In this document: positions 1 to 11,522 of the stretch, in pieces
How the letters are laid out: each line of letters starts with the position of its first letter
Position numbering within the stretch: position 1 is the first letter of the stretch
Translations under genes and position numbers: made by a program
Notes under the pieces: generated by a model
The model's database searches: none
Seen by the model: only the letters and a program-made list of their open reading frames with translations
What the model was told of the DNA's origin: nothing
DNA from: Ananas comosus
Taxonomy: Eukaryota > Streptophyta > Magnoliopsida > Poales > Bromeliaceae
NCBI RefSeq assembly: GCF_001540865.1
Contig: NC_033625.1
Location: 7,787,677 to 7,851,676, forward strand
Reading direction: 5' to 3'
DNA length: 64,000 nt

Positions 1-1006
1 TAGCTGCTGCCTAGGGAGTTGAAGTATATTCTTGATATACATATTACTTTTGAAGAATGAGTGGAATGGTTGGATTATGTGTTAGGTGGGACTAATCACA
101 AATGGCATCTCACTGGGTGGAGCACAGCCAAAGTAAAGCAGGAGATGCAGGCAATAAATTTTCTGTTAATGGGCTGTTCTTTCTGTTCTTCTTGTGAAAT
201 TATGGCTTCAAGGTTTCTTCCATTACAAGTTATGTAAAAAGTTCTGTTGTTTTATTACAGCATTTGTCGAGAGTAATCATCATCCATCTTTAGGAAAATC
301 TTCTCTAGACCCCTGTTCCACTTTACAGTCAAAAGGAAAAAAGAAGAATCTGTTGTTCTTGTGAATTTATGGCTTCAAGGTTTCTATCCATTACAAGTTA
401 TGGAAAAAGTTCTCTTGTTTTATTACAACAGCATTTGTTGAGAGTAATCACCATCTATCTTTAGGAAAATCTTCTCTAGACCCCTGTTCCACTTTACAGT
501 CAAAATTTTACTTCCGATTAGCTTCTCCAACAAGCAATTGACTTCGTGGCCATCTTGTTCCGCCTAGTTCAGCATCTGTAAGTAGGGAGCTAGGCCTTCG
601 TAAAAAATAAGTCACCTTCTCATCCAAGAGGTGAGCATATGTAAGCAACTTGTGAAGTGTGTGCTTTTGGAGTTTATGCTGTGACATGAGAGGAGTGTGG
701 ATGGTACAAGAGATAAAAGTGAGGCCTAGTAGGTAATTGTGAGAGAAGTTTTGGGTTAGTAATTGGTGAGTTGTGTGGTGTGCAAGATAGGTTTATGTGA
801 AATGTATGGAGTGTGCTGTGAGCAAAGTGTCCCTAAGTTTCTTTTGTAAGTTTTGTATTGATTAAACAAAAATATAGTGTGATCCCATTGCTTCCAATTC
901 TTCTACATTTACAAATAGGCCCATTACATCGAATGATGCCATCAGGTTTCCATGCATCTGCAAAAGGATTTATTAACAATTTGAGTATTTTCTGTTTTAC
1001 ATGTAG
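1..1006 (+). other. Intronic sequence upstream of the first visible kinase exon
   Basis: I find no exon here that reads into the kinase frame. The stretch ends with an acceptor (atgtag, 1001-1006) in front of the first recognisable coding exon. It is AT-rich apart from a local duplication at 184-505. The exons for the N-terminal half of the protein, which in this family usually carries an ACT-like regulatory domain, must lie to the left of the window. That is inference from the family. Confidence 0.6.
184..505. repeat. Imperfect direct duplication, about 150 bp unit
   Basis: Copy 1 (about 184-334) and copy 2 (about 352-505) share most of their sequence in the same order. Both run from 'atggcttcaaggtttct' to 'ccactttacagtcaaaa', with a few substitutions and small indels. 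A purine-rich spacer of about 17 bp separates them. Both copies sit inside the intron, so the duplication should not affect the protein. Confidence 0.85.
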
Positions 1007-4000
1007 GTTCTGTTGTCTGGCTCGCTGCATTCTTCAGCCTCAGGCAGAATACTTGAACTGCACCAAAGAGTTGCTGACACGGATATTGACACAAAGTTCT
1101 TGAAAATGGGAGAGAAGATTGCAGTTGGTTCTTGTGGAGACTTGTGAGTTGGGAATTATAGGATAGCTTGCTACTTCTATTTGATTTTTCTTTTTCAGGA
1201 AAGAAGTTTATTATTTTTCAGAAGCTCTATACTAGATAAAATTCATTCCAGCTTGTATGTACAGATTTCGTGGAACTTATCTCGGTCTGGATGTTGCAAT
1301 AAAAGTTCTTAGATCTGAGCGTCTAAGTGAAGCTTTACAAGTCGAGTTCGATCAAGAAGTGATGATTTTAAGGTAACATTTCACCATGTTAATCTTCTAG
1401 ATATTTTGTATTGCTTACATTTCTTACGTAGTATGAAAGTTGCTCCATCAGTTTTTAATGCCCTACACTTCTGTAACTATCCAAATTACTTTAATTGTGG
1501 CCTCAGGAAAGTAGATCATATTAATGTCGTTCGTTTCTATGGGGCATGTACAAAACCTCCAGATCTTTGCATCATAACAGGTAATTCTTAAAATTTCTCA
1601 TGACATTGATTAGATAGCTCATTTATCGCAAGCATTTCCTCTAGTATTTAACAGTTGTCCAGCAGAGCATTGTTTGCTAAGAACTATAATAACTAAACAA
1701 AGATCATATATACTGAAAAATAAAAGCAGCTATTCTAGTGAACAAAGTATCATTCAGTTTGACGGGCTGTCCCATTTCACTGATACAGAGTACAGACTCG
1801 GGTAAAAGCTTCCCATTTTTATGTCAAAGGCGTGTTGATGTTTGCTTATGTTGTGGAATAGCATATTAAATTTTTTTTCATATTATATTTTGCTCTGTGC
1901 TTAAAGAACTGTGCTGTCTTGATTTTTGATCCCTTTCAAATCAATGTTTGTTTTCATTCTTTGTTGGAATGTGGTTTGTGTCATTTTTCTTTCAGATAAT
2001 GCAAATGCTTGTAATATTATATTTTGTCACATTATTTATGCAATGCCATGAACTTATTGTTTTATTCTTTACTATGTTTTCTCCCAGTAATGTGGAAGTT
2101 CACTATCATCTTTTTGTTACAGCTTTCTTAATTCTTAATATCTTTTCAGAATACATGCATGGGGGAAATCTCTATGACTATCTGCATAAGCAAGAACGTG
2201 TTTTGGAGCTCTCCGTATTGCTAAAGATTGCTATAGATGTCTGCAAAGGAATGGACTATTTGCACAAGAATAACATTATACATAGAGATTTGAAGACTGC
2301 CAACCTGCTCATTGACCGAAACCAAGTATGTAATTCCTCTCAATAAAAAGGCTCAACAATTGTATCATATAATATTATTTACTTTTTCATGTATTTGTTG
2401 TTATCTGGAAATTCTCCTCAATACTTGTTTATGGCAAATTCTCTAAAATATTTGCTTATAATGTAAACCTACATACAATTCAAAGGCAAATTCTAATGGT
2501 AATCTAAATCTTTCCACTATATATAACATAATACTTATTGAATTATATAGTGTTAATGATAGTAGGACACCTAGAGAATTATTTATATAGTTGTTGAAGA
2601 GCATTCGTGCTTATTTTTTTGGGTAAAATGTGGGGACAGTCCTTGAAGTATTACCAATGTTTCACATGAACACTTTAGTCCCTGAATTTTCTCATATTGC
2701 AATTCTATCCCTGGCCAATAAAAAATATCTTATCATTTCCTGTAGAATGACCTTTTAAATGATATTTCAAGTATACGAAAGCAAGTTAAGGAAGTTATTT
2801 AACATAACAATTAAACTGGTTATTTTACCGGAAAAGCTTAGATTGTTTTTTTATCCAGTCAGGGATGAAAATGTATGGGAAAGTTCAAGGACTACGAGCA
2901 TGTTTGTTTCATCGAAACTGGACTTTGGGTTGAAGTGAACTTTGGGTTGAAGTGAAGTTCGGTGAAAACTACTTCTTTCCCATTGTTTGTTTCGTAGTTG
3001 TGGAAGTGAAGTTTCATTAGTTCTGCTGTTTGTTTGGTAGGAAGTGTATGATGTAACATTATAATTTATATATAAATAATAAATAATTCAATATAAAAAT
3101 AATATAATTATTTTTTTATACGTAAACTATAGTAATACAACAATAAAATTATAAAGTAAAAAATTATTAATACTTAATTAATCAATTTCTATCATATTTT
3201 AATTGTACAAACTAAAATAAAAAAATATTAAAACTTAATTAATCAATTTTTATCATATTTTAAATATGCCAACTGAATAAAAGAGTAATTAGTACCATAA
3301 TTAAATATATTTAAATATAACTATCTTTACCTAGTATATTATGTTATTATGTTTTCTTTACCACCCTTCACGTAATTGACTTCGGCCCACAATGGGCCGA
3401 AGTCAATTACGCCGTTTCAGGTTAACTCGAGTTTCGACCATAACTTTTTACGGCGAACCAAACAACGGAAGTGATCGTTTATGACGAAAACGATTTCCCC
3501 CCTCTCCACTTCCACCCACTTCCACCCAAACAAACATGCCTTATGTGTTTAAGCAGAAAGTCTGCAGAATATGTCGCAATATGGGGATAGTACAGGGACT
3601 AATCCTCACATTTATCATATTTCAATATGAAGTCCTACAAGTTATGTGAAAATACTTCTGTAAATGGTCTTACAACTTTCGAAACAGTATGACCTATTTC
3701 CCGAGCGATGTCCAGTTTCTCTCCAGGCTTAATTTGGAAGACAGTGAGAAAATTCATCCTTTACTGTTGAATGTTATACAACTTTTCTAGTTGTCAAGAT
3801 GTGTAGTTATCTTTTCTGTGTTTAGGTTGTGAAGGTTGCGGACTTTGGTGTAGCTCGGTTTCAAAGTCAGAAAGGAATAATGACTGCAGAAACTGGAACT
3901 TACCGATGGATGGCACCTGAGGTATTTTCAAGATTTACCCTTTGTCTTATTAATGTTTGCAATTTTTACTGGTCAAGCTACTGAAGAATTTTGCTTGCTT

Positions 4001-4813
4001 CCATCTTTTGTTTCTATAAGAGTCTGTTTGCCACAGATAGAGCTTTTGTGGAAGTGTTACTACTTAAAACTTCTTGCTACAGTAGAAGCAGAGCGTTCGG
4101 CCTAGTTTGGTAATGCGGTGGCTAAAGGCACCCCTTTTATGTTTTGGAAGGCTTAAAAAAAAAAAATCTGAAAGCACTTTGGCCCTCTAAAGCATAAAAC
4201 GGGTGCTTTTAGCTACCATGGGGAATGCGTTGGCTAGACACAAGGACGTTCGTACTGTAGAGAGCCTAGAAAACTTGAAAGTGCTTTGAAGCTTGCCTCC
4301 AATTCTATGAAATGGTGGTCGGAACTGACACCAGAGAACCATCTGGTTTGACACTTCTCTGGTGGCAGTTCCAACCAATATTTTATAGCACTGGGGGAGA
4401 GAATATCCAAAGCTTTTTGGAGCTTATGCAACACGGTTAAGCTTAGCAACTGCACCCCCAAACTAGGGTTGTAAAGTGGAGCTTTTACTTTTGGGGCCCA
4501 AACTTTCATACTTAGCTTTCAACTACCGCAAAAGCTCCAATTTCTAATGAGGCCGCAATCACCATTAATGTGGGGTTGTGATGAATAGGATGCCACTATC
4601 ATGTTATAAGAGCACGACATGTGTCATATGTTGGACACCTGGTCAAGAGGGAATAGAGCAATAGAAAGTTAGAAATTCGAAATAAAACTTAAATTTCATT
4701 TGTTAGCTGCTGTCTTGCTCTTCTATATGTATGTAATGATTGAGTGCTACCTTCTTTCTTTTATTTAGTCTGTTCAGATGTTAGCCTTTGTTTTTTTTTG
4801 TTAACTGATATAT

Positions 4814-4851
<38 letters not shown>

Positions 4852-7005
4852 AGGTTATCAACCATAAGCATTATGATTTCAAGGCGGATGTGTTCAGTTT
4901 TGCTATTGTGCTTTGGGAGCTTGCAACATCAAAGGTGAAACTAATTATTGTATTACGATTAAATTTCCTGGTCTGATGGGTAAGCAAATATTTACATAAC
5001 TGTATGACAAAAAGTTAATTTGTAGACCTTGATATTTTTATGCAGGTTCCATATGAGAATCTAACACCCTTGCAAGCTGCATTAGGAGTAAGACTGGTTA
5101 GTATTTTTTTTTTTCTTTTTCTTTTTTCTTCTTATATAAAGATCTTGTGAATGATTTCTTTAGAACAGTTGTGCTTTTTTTAAAAAAATTATTTTAACTT
5201 CAAGGTTGTCAACATGTTTAACTTTTAGCAGCTAGTTTCTTGAAGAGTTAGGATGGCATCACAGAGGGTACCCTAATAGGTTGGTTAGTCAGATTTCGAA
5301 CCTGCAGCTGAGCTAGAATAAGCGTAAAAAAATAATTGCTAATTAATTACTACTTAAAACTCGTCAGCAGCTGCACTTTTGGGTGCATTCTGAGGTATCC
5401 GTAGCATTATTCTTTCTTGAAATGTTGTCTGTAATATCCTCAAAGCTCTTTGGTGATCAAAATTCTGAAATTGGCCGAGATGTGAGAGAGAACCCGTTGG
5501 TCCTACTAATTAAAGATATTACCTAATTTCCTCTTAATATGCAAGAGAAATTATTGCCTGTACCCTTTGCATTTGTTCATCCATGCACTTGGCCATCAAC
5601 AGTTCATTCTATGTCATATTTCGATCTCTTTATTTGAAAGTTGCATTGGTGGGTTGAAAGTATGAGATGAAATGGATAGCAAATGAGAGTGCTGTTCATG
5701 GTTGTTCTGTTGCACCAGGTGGAGGCCTTTTGTTTTTCTCTCCATAACCATCTTTTTTGGGTCCACATTTTTTTTCCCTCTTTTGGGTTAAGTCTAAGAA
5801 AGTGCTGATTGCTTTCCATGTACTTGGACAAGTGGTTTTCTTTTAGTTTTTGGTAAAATGATCGGCATTCCGTCTTGAAAGATCTGTTAGGCCTGCTTAT
5901 TCTTTTGTATGAATGCTGTTTGAGTAAATTGTTTCAGTAAGAAAATAATTAGAAAAGCTTTTCTGTAATGAGATTTGCCACAGAAGCAGAAGCTTCGAAT
6001 TGAGTTTCTAAGTTTGATGCTCAAAACTAGGTCTTCTGGGATTTAAACCTTATCGACTTTTGTACTGTTTCATTTTAGTCAGATTTTGTTAGATTTTAGG
6101 TTGGGGTTTGCATATATCTTATTCCTTTTCTTTTTTTATATAACCAAACACCTGGATATTGCTTGTCGAGTAGTTGAAATAGAGTTGGTATTCCTAGAGC
6201 GAAATGAGCACCTAGATTGTTTGTTGCTGATTCTTCTTCTAACTCTTTTTGTTCTATCAGGGAATGCGTCCAGAGCTTCCAAATGATAGACATCCCAGGT
6301 TATTAGATTTAATGCAAAGGTGCTGGCAAGAAAATCCTGATATACGATCCTCTTTTCCCGAAATACTCATTGAACTTGAAGAACTGTTGCAACAGGTTCA
6401 GGTACATCTAGCAACTTAAGTTATGAGTAAAATCTAGCTTTGGAATAATTGCTGTGCTCCGCGAAGCCATGCTATATGTTTGAAATCCAACACCCCCCAA
6501 CCACCAAACCAAAACAAACTCACACACATAAAGAGGGAAAAAACAAAGGGAAGGCGGCAGACTGGAAAATTGTATCTGGCCCCCAAAAGCTTTTGGTGGG
6601 TTTTGTTTTTGCTTTCGTGGCAACAAGCTAAACAAACTATCTAGGCCCCAAAAAGCGGAAACTCAATTTTGAAGTTTTTGCTTATGCTATAACGGGAAAC
6701 TGTTGAGCTGATTTCGATGGAAAAGTTGATGATGCCTTTCCTCAAGTAGCATATTTGCAGAAACTATAGCTGTGAAAAGCAAGCTAAGGGTTGGATTATT
6801 ATTATTTATATGAAACAAGTGCAGAGTTTGATACAAAAATAAAACGAAAAAGGAAAATTGAGCAGGATATTTTGATAATGGTCTTTGCAACGAGTTGGAT
6901 AGCTCTACTGCATTACATTAAACAATTTAAACTTATTGGCAGGCTAACGGTGAAGCTAATCAACAAAGTAAAACGAAGATACAAAAGAAATCACAGAACA
7001 AGTAG
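1007..7005 (+). CDS. Raf-like/STY-type Ser/Thr/Tyr protein kinase, 3' nine exons (partial gene)
   Basis: Exons are 1007-1143, 1265-1372, 1507-1580, 2150-2325, 3826-3921, 4854-4934, 5046-5096, 6261-6401 and 6943-7005 (TAG). Every intron is GT-AG, and the 927 nt keep frame to give 308 residues. They cover a whole kinase domain: P-loop GSCGDL, VAIK lysine, alpha-C glutamate in [22 protein letters not shown] in VADFGVAR, activation segment [13 protein letters not shown], and sub-domain XI near [25 protein letters not shown] and TPLQAALG are hallmarks of plant STY8/17/46-like dual-specificity MAPKKK-type kinases. Known members act in the cytosol, for example phosphorylating chloroplast precursor proteins; that role is family knowledge, not shown here. 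The start and N-terminal domain are outside the window. Oddities are Cys at the usual aromatic or Ser position of the P-loop, Arg-Ser in place of Arg-Pro in sub-domain XI, and a short Lys/Gln-rich tail. It looks functional. Confidence 0.93.
2898..3540. mobile_element. Nested non-autonomous DNA element, terminal inverted repeats GCATGTTTGTTT
   Basis: It begins 'gcatgtttgttt' and ends 'aaacaaacatgc', with inner flanks rich in 'ggaagtg/cacttcc'. There is no coding capacity and the centre is very AT-rich. The ends resemble PIF/Harbinger-type MITEs, but I could not find a clean TSD. A 41-nt perfect hairpin sits at 3371-3411. Confidence 0.55.
3371..3411. repeat. Perfect 19-bp inverted repeat with 3-nt loop
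   Basis: The arms 3371-3389 and 3393-3411 are exact reverse complements (core ACTTCGGCCCA / TGGGCCGAAGT) around a CAA loop. This GC-rich stem is isolated in AT-rich intronic DNA, within the nested element. Confidence 0.9.
4098..4250. mobile_element. Hairpin MITE fragment (starts ggcctagtttggtaat)
   Basis: The left arm from 'tggctaaaggcaccccttt' pairs imperfectly with 'gggtgcttttagctacc' near 4200-4218, giving a stem of about 27 bp. Similar starts (ctagtttgataatgggg, tagtttggtaaaataatg) occur near 34028 and 32397, so this is probably a small family. The outer boundaries are approximate. Confidence 0.4.
4817..4853 (+). promoter_or_regulatory. (TC)15 microsatellite acting as polypyrimidine tract of a 3' splice site
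   Basis: Thirty nucleotides of TC repeat (4817-4846) are followed by 'actgtag', and exon 4854-4934 begins straight after. The dinucleotide repeat therefore supplies the pyrimidine tract of this acceptor. It is not just a nearby repeat. Confidence 0.85.
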
Positions 7006-7289
7006 GTAATATTTTTCATTTTTAACATTTTTGTTTTGGTCCTCGTGAAATGAGTGAGAGAGAGTTTGACAAGCTTCGGTGTTTCTCCCGTACTTGGCTG
7101 CGTTCTACTTGTGTAAAGATGTTTTGATGTGCCATGTAAATTCCTTTCCTTTTGAGTTCTTCATCTTCATGAATACCTATGTTGTAAAAGAATGGATCAC
7201 TAAAATTATCTTCTGATGATAATCAACCCATCCTTTTTAGAAGTGTTTTGCACTTCAAACCTCAAACATTTCTTATTTGCAAGTAAATA
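7006..7289 (+). other. Probable 3' untranslated region and downstream flank of the kinase gene
   Basis: AT-rich sequence follows the TAG stop and contains no further exon in frame. I see no canonical AATAAA in the first 200 bases, so the polyadenylation site is not placed. TE-derived sequence begins by about 7290. Confidence 0.4.
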
Positions 7290-7944
7290 AGACAACTTCT
7301 GCGCCAGGTTTCAGGCGTCCGTTGAACTTTTGGGCGCCTGAAGGCTTGAAGCCTTCACACTGGCATTTTATGTAGCAGCACCTAGAAATTGTTTTGGGGT
7401 AAACTGGGTGCCTGTTTGTTTAATGAGCTGGGCGGTCCCTGCTCCTGGATTGAGCATTCAGAAAGCATTTCAAAGTCAGCGAAAAAATCGTCCGAAAGGT
7501 GGTCCGAGTGTCTGAAGCAAAAATTCAGAAGTCTGAATGTTTAATCCTTTGCGTACCCGAGCTCTTGGGTAGACCGTCCAGAAAGGGTTCGGATGCCCTC
7601 AAGTGGCATTCAGAAGGGTTTTGAGCGCCTGCATGGATTTTCGTACGCACGAAAGCTGAAAGCTGACCCTCTCGTGAACCCAACTCTCGAGTAGAGAGTC
7701 CTCTTGGTTTGGGTGCTCAGCTGGGCCGTTCGAAACTGCGCCAGGCATCCGGAATCTTGCTTTGGGCGTCTGGAAAGTCTGGAACTCGAGTTCCAACTTA
7801 TTTCGGAATTCCATTCAATCCAAATTGATTTTAATTCGATCCTAGCTTAGTCTAGGCTTTTCCAATCCCATTTTAAATCATATCTAGCAATAATTCTAAT
7901 CGACATTTCATCAATTTAGTTAAAGTTCGGTATATTACAGTCAT
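7290..7944 (-). mobile_element. Antisense LTR remnant (Ty3/gypsy-like)
   Basis: The stretch has alternating 'gcgtccg / gcgcctga / gggcgtctgg' motifs and ends in 'ttcggtatattacag'. Much the same organisation and ending occur at 22060-22979 (ending 'gtgcattaca') and at the right end of the solo LTR at 27402 ('cagtatatcaca'). Read on the minus strand, this is the beginning of an LTR. It has no coding capacity and its left boundary is unclear. Confidence 0.5.
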
Positions 7945-8025
7945 ATAAACATGGCGAATTTGGGCCTATTATAAGGGCTACTTTCGCTCAAGCATGAGGT
8001 GTGACACTCCTACCAAATAAGAAGG

Positions 8026-8233
8026 AAAAAGAAACAAATTCTTGTTTTCTTTTTTTTTTTTTTTTTTTTTTTTGAAGAGATAGGTAGCATACTACCCGCT
8101 TCGTTTATTTCATTTAGAAATAAACTTAGCTGAAAATATGAATCAACTAGAATTCGAATTTGGGACCTCGAGTGCCAACCACCAAGCTCTTTGCCACTTG
8201 CTTTAGGAACGGTCGGTAAAAAGAAACAAATTC
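8026..8233 (-). mobile_element. tRNA-derived SINE copy 1 (minus strand) with 16-bp TSD
   Basis: The exact duplication AAAAAGAAACAAATTC at 8026-8041 and 8218-8233 flanks a 176-bp insert. On the minus strand the insert has a Pol III A-box-like head (caagtggcaaag), a degenerate B box (a variant of gttcgaatcc), a body 'taagtttatttctaaatg' and an A-rich tail, seen here as about 24 T. Three other copies in the window share this structure. Confidence 0.9.
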
Positions 8234-8520
8234 AAATACGCTGTTCAAAGATACGCATGCTGCCACCCCTTGCCTCCGCCCTGTCACACGCCATTTAATC
8301 TACACAACCCCATTAAATTATAGATGAAAAACATGAAAAATTCAAAGACCCTGCTGCCTCCACTCTGTCACACGCCCTGTAATCTCCACAACCCCATTAA
8401 TAGGAGAAGAAAAAAACAAGAAGAAAATTCAAAGATACACACGCCGCCGCCACCTGCATCTGCTTTGTGTTTCGCATTACACAACCTGCATCTGCTTTGT
8501 GTTTCGCATGAGAGGATGTT
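8225..8520. repeat. Short local duplications
   Basis: 'tgtcacacgccatttaatct' near 8282 recurs in altered form near 8368, and 'cacctgcatctgctttgtgt' occurs at about 8450 and again at about 8483. No convincing ORF or element structure is visible. Confidence 0.6.
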
Positions 8521-8599
8521 GCAGTGATATCATTAAATGCACTGCACTGCACTTTGCTAAACACCATTCGGAATATAGAAATGCTAAATGTTACGTAAA

Positions 8600-9255
8600 A
8601 TATCTCACAAATGTAAGATTAATCAAGTCCTTTAAATTTTTTTGTAAACTAGATGACTATCGCACTGCACGCTCGGGCAGAAGCTCCCCTGGTACCGTGC
8701 ATAAATTCGCCGTGTGTACAAGACTCTTACACAGCGACAATCCACAATAATTAACTCATATAATTAAATTAGAAATTCATACAAGTTGGAGTATCAAGGC
8801 ATAGAAAATACTATTCTATCACAACCACTAATCTCAAATTTAAGATTAACCAAGTCCTTTAAAATTTTCAGTAAACTAGATGATTGTCACGCCGCGGGCT
8901 CAAGCAAAAGCTCTCCCTATAACTTGCACAGATCAGCCATGTTTACAAGGCCCCGTTTCACACACAAAGCAACAATCCACAACAATTAACTCATATAACA
9001 CTGACCGTCCCTAGAGCAAGTGGCAAAGGGCTTGATGGTTGGTACCTGAGACCCAAGTTCGAATCCTAGTTGATTCACATTCCCAGCTAAGTTTATTTCT
9101 AAATGAAATAAACGAAGCGGGTAGCGTGCTACCTATCTCTCAAAAAAAGAAAAAAGAAAAAAAAAAAACTCTTATAACTAAATCAAGAATTCATACAAGT
9201 TTGAGTATTGAAGTATAGAAAATACTATTCTATCACAACTACTAATCTAAATGAA
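8600..9255. repeat. Tandem duplication, about 225-bp unit, split by a SINE
   Basis: Unit 1 (about 8600-8817) and unit 2 (about 8830-8999, continuing at 9179-9250) share 'aagtcctttaaa', 'agtaaactagatga', 'caatccacaa' and 'gaaaatactattctatcac' in order. The second unit is interrupted by the SINE at 9000-9167, so the duplication came before that insertion. Confidence 0.8.
8989..9178 (+). mobile_element. tRNA-derived SINE copy 2 (plus strand), 11-bp imperfect TSD
   Basis: The insert 9000-9167 lies between ACTCATATAAC (8989-8999) and ACTCTTATAAC (9168-9178). The A-box-like motif 'tagagcaagtgg' is at 9012-9023 and the B box 'gttcgaatcc' at 9057-9066. The tail is an A-rich run (9142-9167). This is the best copy for seeing the Pol III promoter. 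Confidence 0.9.
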
Positions 9256-10151
9256 CTAATACAAGTTCTAGTTTGAAAATTACAACTTTTGAAACACCAT
9301 TGTTCTACAAAGATCTCTAGACACACCAAAAGGAGCGATGGAAAGCTATCTGTTGCACAATCCCCTTGTCTTGATCACCGTACCCAAGAAGAATGAGGGA
9401 TACTCTAAAAAGAAGCCAATAAGGTGTGAGAACTATATAAAATAGTTTTCAGTGATTACAATCACCATACGAAGCGTCCTATCCACTAGGTTTAGTAGAG
9501 ACACGATATCAAAACAATAGATGGTAAAGAAATTAAATGGTAACAACAAATAAAGTCTACTATCATGCCTTTATTATATTAGTTCCGTTAACTACCATTT
9601 TTATATGTATCAATTTAGATGAATATACGTTGATTACTCAGCATTCACTTAATCTGACCAATCAAGATCCATTCAAATTTGCGCATTTTCTAGTGGGACG
9701 TCGAACAATCACATACGAATCCACATCAATACTCTGTTAGATCTTTATGCAAATAAATGCAAATAACCTAAGAATCACATATAAACGGTTAGACAATCGT
9801 TAATGTACTTAATTATAAACATTTACCGGAATCTATGCCTAATGAAACACATTTTAGACTCTAATGTCTCTCAAATACCGATACTAGAATTTTCTAGGAT
9901 TGAGTGCTTCCAAGCCTGGATTCGTCGTATTAGGTCTAATTAGGATCCCATAAACCCTAATTAGGTTTGAACATGATCTTTACACATTACCTGCTCATAT
10001 TCAATATATGTCATTAGAGCCCATATTAGATCACTTAATGGCCCTATTAAATTAGATAACGCATAATATAATTGTAAATTAATATCTTAGCCCACATATA
10101 GAAAATTAAATCCAACAATCTCCCACTTGGGCTACATGTTATACCTTGTCA
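9256..10151 (-). mobile_element. Non-coding part of a decayed Ty1/copia-type element (antisense)
   Basis: The minus strand reads like a copia-type LTR/leader. A 'caatctcccacttgggctac' motif near 10117, typical of these elements read in antisense, and several 'ccctaattagg' motifs are present, with no ORF of note. It belongs with the pieces at 11206-11522 and 13490-14163, with later insertions between them. LTR boundaries cannot be placed. Confidence 0.4.
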
Positions 10152-11207
10152 GGATGTGTTTGGAAATGGGATAATAATTTGAGAGTTAAAATTTTTAATC
10201 CCTAGAATATCTCAATATTCTAGGATAGAGAGGAATAAAATTAATTTTTTGTTTGGCAAAACTTTTATTTATTCTCTGGAATAAGCAAAATGATGTTTGG
10301 TAACTTTCTTAAAAGAAGAGAAGAATAGTGGATAAATTGATTGAAATTTTTCAAAATGCCAAGTTTACCCTTATATATGTAGTAAATATTTTTCTTTGTA
10401 TAACACATGTATAATAGGTGACAAAAGTTAACGTAATTTATTCAAGAAAATTTACAATATTAAAGATATGATTAAGAAATAAATTTTGTTTTTGCACATT
10501 TCTACAACTTGTAGCAAGTAAGATAAATGTGAATTAATTTATACAAGCATGAAATCTATAAGACGGCGCCTTCCGAGGATGGTGGTAGCTTGAGTAAGTA
10601 TGAAGCCGACTAGATCTAATGCAGAGATAACTTGATTCTTTCATGTCGGTGGAGATCGCATCAAAAGAATGTAAAGATGCACATTAAGCACCGCTTCAAT
10701 GAAGCATTCATCAGAATAGGAGGAAGGTGGAGTTAAATCCACTCCAATTAATAAAAATTTTGAGATCTCAGGGTAGGTGGTAAATAGAGTGAATGTGAAA
10801 GAAGAAAACGGGGTGGCGATGGAGAAAGAAGAAGAGGAAGGAGATGAGAGGTTAGGTCAAGATGGGAGTAAAGAGAGTATTGAGTACCAAGAGGTCACCT
10901 TTCTGGGGGAGAGGGATGAGGCAACACGGTAGTGGGATAGTCACATGTGAGTATAGCGGGCGCGGTTTGTGAGGCGTTAGAAAATAGGTAGAGAATTTTA
11001 TTGCCCTGCTCTTGGAATACCCTCAAGAATCAAGCCTATTCCAGGGGTAGGGCGGAACTAAATTAACGGGTTATTTCTGTAAAAATCGGAATAACCCGCT
11101 TTGACCAGAATAATTTCTTTCTACCTAATTTTTTTTTTTTTGTTTGACAGAATAACGAGGATAAAATGAATTATTCCCTAGTTATTCCACAACCAAACGC
11201 AACTTGA
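10152..11207. mobile_element. MITE-like element with GTTTGG ends
   Basis: It starts 'ggatgtgtttgg...gggataat' and ends 'ttattccacaaccaaacgca', which are imperfect terminal inverted repeats. The inner flanks are 'ttattc/gaataa' rich. There is no transposase. It splits copia-like DNA that resumes at about 11208. The TSD is not clear, so the superfamily is unassigned. Confidence 0.5.
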
Positions 11208-11522
11208 AACAATAATATTATCATATGTGCTTACCAGAATAGCTATCTTTTCTTGAAACATCTCGTTAGTTACAATTTGGTCCATCTATTATGATAGCAT
11301 GAGATCAAAGCAGTCATTATTATACAAATTCGTAACTCAACCCAACATCGGTCACCGTACCAATATATTCAATGACATAGATAGAGTATGAATGTGTAGC
11401 ATGGAAATTACAGGCAATGTGATTTAAAGTTGCCTATTTCTAACAAGTCCTACTTTATTCTTTAATGAGATTATACTAAACCATGATAGGAAAAACACAT
11501 TTAGAGTATGAAATAAAGTATA
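11208..11522 (-). mobile_element. Continuation of the antisense copia-type internal region
   Basis: This sequence (atattatcatatgtgcttac, followed by runs common in copia internal spacers) continues the segment that ends at about 10151. It stops at a host T next to the probable Helitron terminus at 11523. It does not code. Confidence 0.35.

Larger units (their letters stand above)
2625..3605. mobile_element. Decayed MITE-like element in kinase intron, interrupted by a second one
   Basis: The left end 'aatgtggggacagtcc' (about 2628) and the right end 'gggactaatcctcacattt' (about 3596) are imperfect inverted repeats. The sequence between them is interrupted by the element at 2898-3540. It lies wholly inside the 1.5-kb intron between exons 2150-2325 and 3826-3921. 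I cannot fix a target-site duplication. Confidence 0.45.

Noticed and set aside
1948..2346. 132-codon plus-strand ORF with kinase motifs at its end
   Set aside because: The first two thirds is intron read-through. Only 2150-2325 is a real exon, included in the kinase gene.
9012..9066. A tRNA gene
   Set aside because: A- and B-box motifs are present but no cloverleaf forms. The body, A tail and TSD make it a SINE.
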